10,885 bases of DNA from assembly GCA_001897035.1 (NCBI GenBank), contig MKRS01000302.1, forward strand, positions 1-10,885, read 5' to 3'. Source of the stretch: Bacteroidales bacterium 45-6 (GTDB lineage Bacteria > Bacteroidota > Bacteroidia > Bacteroidales > Dysgonomonadaceae). The notes beneath the pieces are model-generated. The model was given only the letters and a program-made list of their open reading frames with translations. It made no database searches and was not told where the DNA came from. Position numbers and translations under genes: made by a program. Below are positions 1 to 6,937 of this stretch, piece after piece. Position 1 is the stretch's first letter; each line of letters starts with the position of its first letter.

Positions 1-699
1 CTGATATTGATTTACCATGAGCGCATTGCGCTTTGAGGTGGCCTTCCAGTTGATCGTGCGCACGTCGTCGCCTTGCACATATTCCTTGATTTGCTCAAAC
101 TCCATGGTGTGACCAATACGGCGAATCCTTTTCAATCCGAATTCGGAAAGATTGTGCGAAAAAGCCATCATGTCGTATTTCCGCAATTGGATAAACGAGG
201 GATAGGTGGCGACCTCCTTGTTTTCAGCGAAAACATACCTTCTCGATGTGAGTTTGAGAATGGTTTGTGCATACACATTCAGTTTCCCGAACAGGTATTC
301 CCCCCGTTCGGTGGGGCGCAGGAAATATTCGATTTCCCGCCTTTCTTTTGGCGCAAGTTTCACATCGAAATGAAAATCCCGCTTTTGAAATTGGAAGGGA
401 ATCTCGTCGATCACGCCGAGTGTCACCGCCAAGGGATAGCGATTCACGAAAGTGATCCGGATGGGGTTCTCATCGCCATTCGACAGCCTGTCAGGCAGAA
501 TCCGGTCGGCATCCACCCCATTTTTCATGGAAAACAGGACAAAAACGTCCACGAGGATAATGACCACAAAAGCCGCCAGAACAACCAAAGCAACCGGATA
601 GAGCCATTTCACAAAAAACGAGACGAGAAACAATCCCCCTACACCCATCAGGATGTAGAAGAACAGGTGATTGACATATAACGACTTGATTATTTTCAT
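1..699 (-). CDS. DUF58 domain-containing protein, partial (C-terminus beyond left edge)
   Basis: The frame is open for 233 codons from an ATG at 699 down to base 1, with no stop inside the window, so the C-terminal part is missing. Two hydrophobic segments at about residues 10-30 and 33-56 suggest a membrane anchor. They are followed by a beta-rich stretch and then the DUF58 signature near residues 194-233: R-x2-G-H-T-M-E-F-E, then EYVQGDDVRTINWKATSKR. DUF58 proteins are membrane-tethered and usually sit next to a MoxR ATPase, often with a von Willebrand A-like fold after this motif; their biochemical role is not settled. The ATG directly abuts the TAA of the MoxR gene (stop at 702-700), which points to translational coupling in the same operon. 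Family assignment is firm; function is inferred from context. Confidence 0.93.
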   Translation of the reverse strand, partial: MKIIKSLYVNHLFFYILMGVGGLFLVSFFVKWLYPVALVVLAAFVVIILVDVFVLFSMKNGVDADRILPDRLSNGDENPIRITFVNRYPLAVTLGVIDEIPFQFQKRDFHFDVKLAPKERREIEYFLRPTERGEYLFGKLNVYAQTILKLTSRRYVFAENKEVATYPSFIQLRKYDMMAFSHNLSEFGLKRIRRIGHTMEFEQIKEYVQGDDVRTINWKATSKRNALMVNQYQ

Positions 700-1698
700 T
701 TAGCGTGGCACATCTACCGAGTCGATAATTTGCTTCACTATTTCTTCCGCCTTCACCCCTTCCATTTCTTTTTCGGGCGAAACGAGGATGCGGTGCTGAA
801 GCACCACAACAGCGGAATCCTTGATGTCGTCGGGCGTCACAAAGTCGCGGCCGCGCAAAGCGGCGAATCCTTTGGAAGCATTCAATATCGCAAGCGAGGC
901 GCGGGGCGATGCTCCCAAGTAGAGAAACGGATTTTCACGGGTGCTTTGCACAATGCAGGCGATGTATTCGATGAGGTGTTTCTCCACCACGATGCTACGC
1001 ACAAGGGTCTTATACACCGAAAGCTTTGCCCCGTCCACCACGGTGTTCACATCAGCCGTCTTGTCGCCGTCCACCGCCTCGTGTTCCCGGCGAATGATTT
1101 CAAACTCATCCTCCAGTGCCGGATAATCGATCAGCACCTTGAACATGAAACGGTCGAGTTGCGCTTCGGGAAGCCGGTAGGTTCCTTCTTGCTCTACGGG
1201 ATTCTGGGTGGCCATCACCAAGAAAGGAGTCTCCATCGTATAGGTTTTCCCGTCGATGGTGATTTGCCGTTCGTCCATCACCTCGAAAAGCGCAGCCTGG
1301 GTTTTCGCCGGAGCGCGGTTAACCTCGTCGATGAGCACTAAATTGGCAAAAACGGGTCCGGGATGAAACTCAAATTCACTCTTTTTCAAGTCGAAAATCG
1401 ATGTCCCGAGAATATCGGCGGGCATCAGGTCGGGAGTGAATTGGATCCGGCTGAATTTCAGGTCAAGGGTTTTGGCAAGCAGCTTCACGGCCATGGTTTT
1501 GGCCACGCCCGGCACACCTTCCAGCAACACATGCCCGTTGGCCAGCATAGCAGCCAGCAAGTAGTCGATCACTTTGTCCTGGCCAACAATCACTTTCTTC
1601 AATTCTGTGCGGATGGCATCCATCCCCTGCGACAACTCGCTCATGTCGAGACGCGATTCGAAATGTATGGCTGTCGGTTCGTTTAGCTCGTTTTCCAT
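700..1698 (-). CDS. MoxR family AAA+ ATPase
   Basis: This is a 332-residue protein of the usual MoxR length. Walker A is GVPGVAKT at residues 61-68, Walker B is LVLIDE at 120-125, and the sensor-1 segment MATQNP is at 162-167, followed by EGTYRLPEAQLDRF. A helical lid domain fills the C-terminal third. MoxR ATPases are cytoplasmic hexamers that act as chaperones in maturing or remodelling partner proteins, usually encoded beside DUF58 or VWA-domain proteins. Here the partner candidate is the DUF58 protein immediately downstream, and the membrane proteins upstream are possible substrates. The gene lies 27 bases after the DUF4350 gene, so it is probably co-transcribed with the whole cluster. 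All key ATPase motifs are intact. The identity of the remodelled target is unknown. Confidence 0.96.
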   Translation of the reverse strand: MENELNEPTAIHFESRLDMSELSQGMDAIRTELKKVIVGQDKVIDYLLAAMLANGHVLLEGVPGVAKTMAVKLLAKTLDLKFSRIQFTPDLMPADILGTSIFDLKKSEFEFHPGPVFANLVLIDEVNRAPAKTQAALFEVMDERQITIDGKTYTMETPFLVMATQNPVEQEGTYRLPEAQLDRFMFKVLIDYPALEDEFEIIRREHEAVDGDKTADVNTVVDGAKLSVYKTLVRSIVVEKHLIEYIACIVQSTRENPFLYLGASPRASLAILNASKGFAALRGRDFVTPDDIKDSAVVVLQHRILVSPEKEMEGVKAEEIVKQIIDSVDVPR

Positions 1699-1725
1699 AT
1701 AGTTATTTCATTTAATTACAAATTG

Positions 1726-2922
1726 TTATTTCTTCCAAAATTCTTCGATCAGGTCGTTCAGCTTCACCAAGTCGTCCGGCACAGCCGATTTCAACCTCTT
1801 GAATTGAAAGATCTGCTTCATGATTTTTTCGATAAGCAACGGATCCTTGCCCGATTTGAGTTGCAACTTCAGAGCAAAGCGTTCGTCGAGCTTGGAGGTA
1901 TCGAGGTAGTAGCGGGTGCGGACTTTATCCAAGAAATAAGTAATTTTCTTATCCACAATCTCCGTTGCACTTTCTTCCTGAAAATAAAGATTTCCAATGG
2001 TTTGCACAAACTCGATGGTGGTGTTCCGCAACGGCTGCACAACAGGAATCACCCGCTGGCGGCGCTTGACATGGAAAATCACAAACAGCAACAAGCCGTA
2101 GATCAGGATCAGCCACGCAATCCGCAAGGCGGGATATTCAAAGACAATGGAAAGGGGAGTTCTATTGTCGGGTGCGCCGAAATTGGTGGTCTGCCCATTC
2201 ACAAACCACACCACGGGCAAATTCTTAGGCAAATACGACAACAAGTTGGCGACATATTCTTCCGAACCGCCGGGCTTTTCCAAGAGTTCCATATTGGTGA
2301 AAACCTGCGGATGGTTGTGCAGAAAGACGTAGCCCTTGCCGTACTTCACCCGCACGAAATTGGGAGAAACTTTTCCGTCGGGCTTCGTTTGCGTGCCGAG
2401 GATGGTGGTGGTGGCGGGATCCATTTCTACAAACGAAAAAGAGTTGTTCACCGGCTCCAGCCTGTATTTTTTCTGCCCCCAGGTCTTGTTTGTCATCGAA
2501 AGTTGGAGGTAATTGCTATGTTCTCCATCGAGCAGCATTTCGGGGTCGATATTGGCATATTTCACCTTGAGAATGGCCACGAAATCGGCAAAGATATTCT
2601 CGCTGCTGATAAACAGATTGCTACCTTCGGCCACATCTTCCAGCAACAGGGAATCGCTCAAGCCGTGCATGTTCTTGTTGATTATCAAATAATTTGACTT
2701 TACACCGCCTCTTTTTATGTGTTCATAAGGAGAGAGCCATTCCCGTTCTACCTTTCGGGAATTGAAAAAATTCTCAATTTCCGCATTGAACACATACAAG
2801 TCGTAAGGGTTCTTGGTGTCGAGAGAATACCTTTGCTCCCAATCTACGGGCTTCACCTTTCCGCTATCGATCAGGAAGATAATCAGCAACACGGCCACCA
2901 GTCCGGCCAGATAGAATTTCAT
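1726..2922 (-). CDS. DUF4350 domain-containing membrane protein
   Basis: With the ATG at 2922 this encodes 398 residues: an N-terminal hydrophobic anchor (about residues 4-18), a long, probably extracytoplasmic domain, a second membrane helix at about 267-285 (LRIAWLILIYGLLLFVIF), and a basic, helical cytoplasmic tail. The segment KRRQRVIPVVQPLRNTTIEF just after the second helix is typical of Bacteroidetes DUF4350 proteins. DUF4350 domains are distantly related to glutamine-amidotransferase-like folds, but I see no convincing catalytic triad, so a sensing or structural role is as likely as an enzymatic one. A GTG at 2934 is an alternative start. It would overlap the upstream gene by 8 bases and has AGGAGG six bases before it, but those bases also encode the end of the DUF4129 protein. 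The gene sits between DUF4129 and MoxR in one operon. Confidence 0.87.
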   Translation of the reverse strand: MKFYLAGLVAVLLIIFLIDSGKVKPVDWEQRYSLDTKNPYDLYVFNAEIENFFNSRKVEREWLSPYEHIKRGGVKSNYLIINKNMHGLSDSLLLEDVAEGSNLFISSENIFADFVAILKVKYANIDPEMLLDGEHSNYLQLSMTNKTWGQKKYRLEPVNNSFSFVEMDPATTTILGTQTKPDGKVSPNFVRVKYGKGYVFLHNHPQVFTNMELLEKPGGSEEYVANLLSYLPKNLPVVWFVNGQTTNFGAPDNRTPLSIVFEYPALRIAWLILIYGLLLFVIFHVKRRQRVIPVVQPLRNTTIEFVQTIGNLYFQEESATEIVDKKITYFLDKVRTRYYLDTSKLDERFALKLQLKSGKDPLLIEKIMKQIFQFKRLKSAVPDDLVKLNDLIEEFWKK

Positions 2923-2926
2923 CGCC

Positions 2927-3745
2927 TTACCCACGCCTCACCTCCTTTCGCAGAAAATTTCCGAAAGTGGTCTTGGCCTCCTGATACTCCCGGTCGTTGA
3001 TCGAGAATTCGCCATACCAGATGTATTCGTAGAGGTAAGAGAGGTGAGAGAACTGATTCTTCACCTCCGCATTTTTTATTTCATAGAGATAGTTCGAATT
3101 GGTCTTGTCTGGCAACCATTCGATCACACCGCCATCCTTCAACTTCTTCAACAGCCACAGGTAGTAGTAGCGGATGCTGAGCCGCGTGTCATTTTCTTTC
3201 TCGGCTTCGGCAATCAGGGAAGCGAAATCGGCCGATTGGATCAATTGCGCCACATCGTGCACATCTATATCAAGGGTGTCGTTTTTCTTTTCAAGAAACC
3301 ATTTTCCCTTGTGGCTAAGGTATATCCGGACGGCAAAATAGATCACGACAAGGATGACAAGCCCGCTGAGAACCTTCAGCAAGATAGGGAAAAAATCAGG
3401 CGAAACGTTTGGGCTGAGCCCGAAGAGTCCCCTCAACAATTTCAGAATCGATTTTTTCAGGGATGTCCAAAAAGAATTTCCACCTTCCTTCCGTCCATAA
3501 TCAAATTCGCTGTCTTGCAAGTATTTCTCCTTAAAGTTGGGATCGATCCGCTTCACCTCATGGGGCGACTTGTCCCAGGGAACTGTTTTCAACAACTGGT
3601 CCATCTTTTCCATGTACGGGGTATGCGCACCAGTCGCTACCATTTCCTTGATGTCGGGGGGCATTACGCTGTCCGGCATGTTCTGACCCATTGCAACGCC
3701 ACGGATCAAGCAAACAAAAAACAGGTATATCAGCCTAATCTTCAT
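2927..3745 (-). CDS. DUF4129 domain-containing membrane protein
   Basis: This is a 272-residue protein with a probable signal peptide or N-terminal anchor (MKIRLIYLFFVCLIRG), an extracytoplasmic stretch of about 95 residues rich in charged and polar residues, one membrane helix at about 119-142, and a cytoplasmic C-terminal DUF4129 domain. The domain shows the usual features: LSIRYYYLWLLKKLKDGG at 189-206, then IEWLPDKTNSNYL, and YEYIWYGEF at 239-247. DUF4129 often occurs fused to, or next to, transglutaminase-like proteins and in MoxR/DUF58 loci; no activity is established for it. The ATG at 3745 lies inside the previous gene (stop at 3735), an 11-base overlap that implies translational coupling. 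Family call is good; function is unknown. Confidence 0.87.
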   Translation of the reverse strand: MKIRLIYLFFVCLIRGVAMGQNMPDSVMPPDIKEMVATGAHTPYMEKMDQLLKTVPWDKSPHEVKRIDPNFKEKYLQDSEFDYGRKEGGNSFWTSLKKSILKLLRGLFGLSPNVSPDFFPILLKVLSGLVILVVIYFAVRIYLSHKGKWFLEKKNDTLDIDVHDVAQLIQSADFASLIAEAEKENDTRLSIRYYYLWLLKKLKDGGVIEWLPDKTNSNYLYEIKNAEVKNQFSHLSYLYEYIWYGEFSINDREYQEAKTTFGNFLRKEVRRG

Positions 3746-4652
3746 GTTGTCCGATAGAATCTAAGTCACTGATAGACTGTACATTTTCTCCTTTTTCGAC
3801 CGAGCTGAAATAAACAAGGAATTGCTGCACGAAAAACATATTGCTGATAACACTCGCTGTGATAATCATCAAAATATATGCCATGCCGATAAACACGAAG
3901 AAACCATTCGAATACAGGTGCCTGCCCGACGAGAGGTAGAGCAAACTGGCTATCATCGAAGGGACGAAGGTGACAAGGGTTTGTACAATATATAGGATCA
4001 AAAACAAGACGACATTTGCCCCGATGATGTGCTTGAAATTCTGAATTATCATCTTCCAAGCACTACCAAGCGACTCGAAATAGCCAGAGTAATAATCCCT
4101 CACATACACAATCAGGGACAAGTTGAACCATGTCAGCAGGAAACAAAACCCGAAGGCTAAAATAAAATAGCCGACAACGAAAGGCATCAGCACCTTACTC
4201 ACAATTGCCAAGACGATATAAAGGGGAAGGAAGATGAACAGGGAAATAACAAGGAAGAGGAGCACGTCTCCGGCAATATGCCCGATGCTTTTTAAAATGT
4301 CGGAAGGGGATGCTTTTTCATCCGGCTTATTTTCCTCTAAGGTGTCAAAATAGGCGTTCGGAAAGCCAAAGCTGAACACCGTATAGGCCAAACCGGCCAC
4401 AAGGCTGATTAAACCGAAAATAAGCACTGTGCCCCAGCCGTCGCCAATGCCATAGGCAAAATCTTGCTTTAATTTTCCGGTGGTAAAATACCTCGCCGCA
4501 AAGTAGAGGAGAACACACACCACCAGAATTATCCCTCCGTTGACGAGAAAAAATTTCTTGAAATAATCTCCCCCAAACTGGCGGAAAAACTGGATGGTGT
4601 CGTTCAGATAATCGTTAAACTTCCGTTGTTTGTAAAGCTGGTAATTTGGCAT
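3735..4652 (-). CDS. uncharacterised polytopic membrane protein of the MoxR/SpoIIM cluster
   Basis: This 305-residue protein has about six hydrophobic helices (roughly residues 37-55, 73-95, 128-150, 155-184, 208-238 and 250-275). An N-terminal polar segment precedes them and a short acidic tail ends in GQHED. The alternating helix and amphipathic-loop pattern recalls the broad membrane-domain families found in Bacteroidetes, some of them given unreliable enzyme names in databases, but I recognise no specific family or catalytic motif. The ATG at 4652 lies 38 bases inside the end of the SpoIIM gene, and there is no later plausible start before the first helix. This unusually long overlap argues for coupled synthesis and a shared complex. 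It is the least explained member of the cluster. Confidence 0.82.
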   Translation of the reverse strand: MPNYQLYKQRKFNDYLNDTIQFFRQFGGDYFKKFFLVNGGIILVVCVLLYFAARYFTTGKLKQDFAYGIGDGWGTVLIFGLISLVAGLAYTVFSFGFPNAYFDTLEENKPDEKASPSDILKSIGHIAGDVLLFLVISLFIFLPLYIVLAIVSKVLMPFVVGYFILAFGFCFLLTWFNLSLIVYVRDYYSGYFESLGSAWKMIIQNFKHIIGANVVLFLILYIVQTLVTFVPSMIASLLYLSSGRHLYSNGFFVFIGMAYILMIITASVISNMFFVQQFLVYFSSVEKGENVQSISDLDSIGQHED

Positions 4653-5610
4653 AAATATCCTTTTTTTGTTTTGCGAATGGGTAAATCAAGTAATAGAAAC
4701 ACATGACCGAAAGCGTGGTGGTGATGATGAAAATATTCAGCCACAGAGGCATGGTGTTCGAATACCTGGTCACGAAGCCTTCTATGGAACCTGCGATCAC
4801 AAAAAAAGGCAAAACACTGACGAGGATTTTCGCACTATCCCTTGCCCCTATCACAAACGAATGTTTCCGCGAATATGTCCCGGGAAACAGCCAGGCATTT
4901 CCCAGAACAAAGCCGCACATGCTCGCGATCACAATGCTGAAAATCTCCATCGCCCCGTGAAGCCAGAGCGCGCGAAGGGATTCCTGGAAAACGCCCTGCT
5001 CGTAACAAAAATACTGAAACGAACCGAGCATGATGCCATTGCTCATCGACACCATAAAGGTGAGCACTCCGGCAGTGATGCCATACATATAGGCTCTCAT
5101 GGCCACCCAGATGTTGTTGAAGGTGATGCCCATAAACATGTCCACCGAGCCGGCCGACTTGTACACGGCCATCGGATCCCCATTCTTGATGTTCTCCAAC
5201 GTCTGGTTCACATACTCGTCGCCCATTATCACACGCACAAAGCGGTCGTCGTAGGCGGCCGAAACGGCCCCCACGAAGGTGAAGAACAAAAACAAGGCAA
5301 AGGCAAAAACCAACTCCTTCCGGTAGCAATACACCAGTTCCGGGACTTCGTCCAAAAAAAACTTGGCCAATCTGTTTCGCTCCAACCGCTTGGTTTTATA
5401 TATTTTTCTATATATTTGCGCAACAAGGCTATTCAAGTATTCTGTAGTTTTGCTTTTGGGGTAATATGTTTGACTGTAGGACAAATCATTCAACAACCGG
5501 ATATAAGCCTGAGCCAATTCGTCCGGATTACGGTTATCCTGCACCTGGATAAGCCCCTCCAGCTCTATCCACTTCTCCTTGTTTTGTTTTATAAATGCAA
5601 TTTCTCTCAT
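4615..5610 (-). CDS. Stage II sporulation protein M (SpoIIM/DUF95) family membrane protein
   Basis: This is a 331-residue protein. The first roughly 95 residues are soluble and helical (MREIAFIKQNKEKW...), followed by several membrane helices between about 98 and 310. Family landmarks are the helix containing NGIMLGSF (about 191-198), WLHGAMEIFSIVIAS at 216-230 with the conserved HGxxE pattern, a glycine-rich helix CGFVLGNAWLFPG, and the late IAGSIEGFVTR at 272-282. In Bacillus, SpoIIM is part of the engulfment machinery; in non-sporulating Bacteroidetes a sporulation role is ruled out and the true function is unknown. The family recurs beside RDD, MoxR and DUF58 genes, as here. This is the first gene of the minus-strand operon, and a Bacteroidetes-type -7 box lies just upstream. 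Confidence 0.92.
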   Translation of the reverse strand: MREIAFIKQNKEKWIELEGLIQVQDNRNPDELAQAYIRLLNDLSYSQTYYPKSKTTEYLNSLVAQIYRKIYKTKRLERNRLAKFFLDEVPELVYCYRKELVFAFALFLFFTFVGAVSAAYDDRFVRVIMGDEYVNQTLENIKNGDPMAVYKSAGSVDMFMGITFNNIWVAMRAYMYGITAGVLTFMVSMSNGIMLGSFQYFCYEQGVFQESLRALWLHGAMEIFSIVIASMCGFVLGNAWLFPGTYSRKHSFVIGARDSAKILVSVLPFFVIAGSIEGFVTRYSNTMPLWLNIFIITTTLSVMCFYYLIYPFAKQKKDIYAKLPALQTTEV

Positions 5611-5620
5611 AATTCGTTCA

Positions 5621-5628
5621 CAAATATA
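5621..5628 (-). promoter_or_regulatory. putative -7 promoter box for the SpoIIM-MoxR-DUF58 operon
   Basis: TATATTTG, read on the minus strand, matches the Bacteroidetes -7 consensus TAnnTTTG exactly. It ends 10 bases before the SpoIIM ATG, so transcripts would have almost no leader. I see no good TTTG at the -33 distance. The site also lies in the 24-base space shared with the divergent RDD gene. Confidence 0.45.
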
Positions 5629-5634
5629 AAAAAT

Positions 5635-6363
5635 ATGCCTAATTTATACATAAATACAACACAAAACATCCAATTATTTTTCACCCCGGCTTCCATTGGC
5701 GAACGAATACTCGCCTTTCTGGCCGATTTCTTGATCCGGATCGCCTACCTCATCCTGATTTTTTTCGTCTTCGGCGAAGCCCTTTCCCAAATGTACGACT
5801 ATAAAACAGCGATATATCTCCTGTTGATGCTTCCTTTCTTTTTCTACAGCTTAGCCTGCGAAACATTCCTCGACGGGCGCACATTCGGCAAGATGCTTTT
5901 AAAAATCAAGGTGGTGAAAATAGACGGCTACCAATCGGGATTCTTAGACTATTTCATCCGCTGGATTTTCTCCATCATCGACATCTACCTCACCCCCATT
6001 CCCGGCATCCTGTCCATGGTGTTCAACAAGCACACCCGCCGGTTGGGCGACCTGGCAGCAGGCACGGCCGTGATCTCGGAAAAGTCGAAATACAACCTTT
6101 CACACACCATCCTCATGGACATCCAGGAAAATTACCAGCCCTGTTTCGCCCGAAACCAGATCATGCTTTTCTCGGACAACGACATCCGCATTGTGAAGGA
6201 GAACCTCCAGTTGGCCGAAAAAAACAAGAACGGCATTCTCTTGCAAAAGATAGCCGACAAGATCCTCTCGATTATGAACACGCCAAATCCCTTCATCACC
6301 AATTCGCAGATGATTAACACCTTTTTGAAGGATTACAACTATTACACCGGAAGCCACACCTAA
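5635..6363 (+). CDS. RDD family membrane protein with C-terminal extension
   Basis: This 242-residue protein starts at the ATG at 5635; the same frame stays open far upstream, but that part is antisense to the SpoIIM gene. RDD landmarks are present: SIGERILAFLADFLIRI (R24 and D31 of the first motif), LDGRTFGKMLLKIKV (79-93), and HTRRLGDLAAGTAV (133-146). Three membrane helices lie at about 30-48, 57-74 and 106-130. The last roughly 95 residues form a soluble, helix-rich tail not required by the core RDD domain. RDD proteins are small membrane proteins of mixed or unknown role; some have been linked to ion transport. The gene diverges from the SpoIIM-MoxR operon with 24 bases between start codons, an association that suggests a common function and shared control. 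Confidence 0.92.
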   Translation: MPNLYINTTQNIQLFFTPASIGERILAFLADFLIRIAYLILIFFVFGEALSQMYDYKTAIYLLLMLPFFFYSLACETFLDGRTFGKMLLKIKVVKIDGYQSGFLDYFIRWIFSIIDIYLTPIPGILSMVFNKHTRRLGDLAAGTAVISEKSKYNLSHTILMDIQENYQPCFARNQIMLFSDNDIRIVKENLQLAEKNKNGILLQKIADKILSIMNTPNPFITNSQMINTFLKDYNYYTGSHT

Positions 6364-6369
6364 GGAAAT

Positions 6370-6417
6370 GTGCCAATATGCCAATGTGATAATTTAATGA
6401 TTAGCCAGTCAGCTAAA
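6370..6417. repeat. degenerate 8-base tandem repeat after the RDD gene
   Basis: Six consecutive octamers can be read with the same phase: GTGCCAAT, ATGCCAAT, GTGATAAT, TTAATGAT, TAGCCAGT and CAGCTAAA. The first two differ by one base and later units drift from the pattern. It starts six bases after the RDD stop codon. No terminator with a T-run is visible in this gap. Confidence 0.45.
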
Positions 6418-6453
6418 TATAGATTGAATTTCAAAAATCAAAATTAGACGCAA

Positions 6454-6783
6454 ATGTATATCCTGCAATCCCTTGCTATTTTCATCCTTGCCGGCATCTG
6501 CGAAATAGGCGGAGGCTACCTCCTGTGGCTATCCCTCAAGGGCGATAAGCCGTGGTGGTTTGGCCTTCTGGGAGGATGTGTCCTCGCACTCTATGGTGTT
6601 GTAGCCACATGGCAAACAGCCAATTTTGGTAGGGTTTATGCCACCTACGGCGGCATCTTTGTGGTGATGTCTATCGTCTGGGCAATGCTCTTCGACAAGT
6701 TCGTCCCCGACAAGTACGACATCATCGGCGCTCTCATTGTCCTTCTCGGAGTGTGTGTCATTTATTATGCACCACGCCAATGA
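6454..6783 (+). CDS. ynfA: YnfA/UPF0060 family small membrane protein
   Basis: This is a 109-residue, four-helix integral membrane protein, the normal length for UPF0060. Typical family features are CEIGGGYLLWLSLK in helix 1, ATWQTANFGRVYATYGGIFV across the third helix, and DKYDIIGALIVLLGVCVIYY with the terminal APRQ. The family is related in fold to small multidrug-resistance-type transporters. E. coli YnfA has been reported to contribute to drug efflux in some Enterobacteriaceae, but its role in Bacteroidetes is not known. The gene stands alone, 90 bases after the RDD gene and 154 bases before pyrH. TAGATTG at 6420-6426 may be a degraded -7 box for it. Confidence 0.93.
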   Translation: MYILQSLAIFILAGICEIGGGYLLWLSLKGDKPWWFGLLGGCVLALYGVVATWQTANFGRVYATYGGIFVVMSIVWAMLFDKFVPDKYDIIGALIVLLGVCVIYYAPRQ

Positions 6784-6865
6784 GAGAACAACCAAGAAAC
6801 GGCAAGACCTTTCGATCGAGCGGCCTTCGATTATTGGTCACAAGATCACCAGGTAACTCAATAAG

Positions 6866-6897
6866 CTTGAATAATATCAAAAAATATAGTAGATTTG
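6866..6897 (+). promoter_or_regulatory. Bacteroidetes-type promoter for pyrH
   Basis: CTTG at 6866-6869 (-33 element), a 20-base spacer and TAGATTTG at 6890-6897 match the Bacteroidetes pattern TTTG/TTG, 19-20 bases, TAnnTTTG. Transcription would begin near 6903, leaving a leader of about 35 bases before the pyrH ATG at 6938. Confidence 0.6.
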
Positions 6898-6937
6898 TTG
6901 TTCGAAAACGAAATTGAAATTCACACAAGAAAAAGCA

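Noticed and set aside
73..681. 202-codon open frame on the plus strand
   Set aside because: Antisense to the DUF58 gene, whose minus-strand translation carries clear family motifs; the plus-strand product has none.
1723..2697. 324-codon open frame on the plus strand
   Set aside because: Fully antisense to the DUF4350 gene, with the H/Q-rich composition typical of mirror frames.
4666..5634. Open frame of 323 codons upstream of and in phase with the RDD gene
   Set aside because: It is antisense to the SpoIIM gene, and its translation is rich in H, R and Q with no domain features. Real RDD similarity begins at the ATG at 5635.
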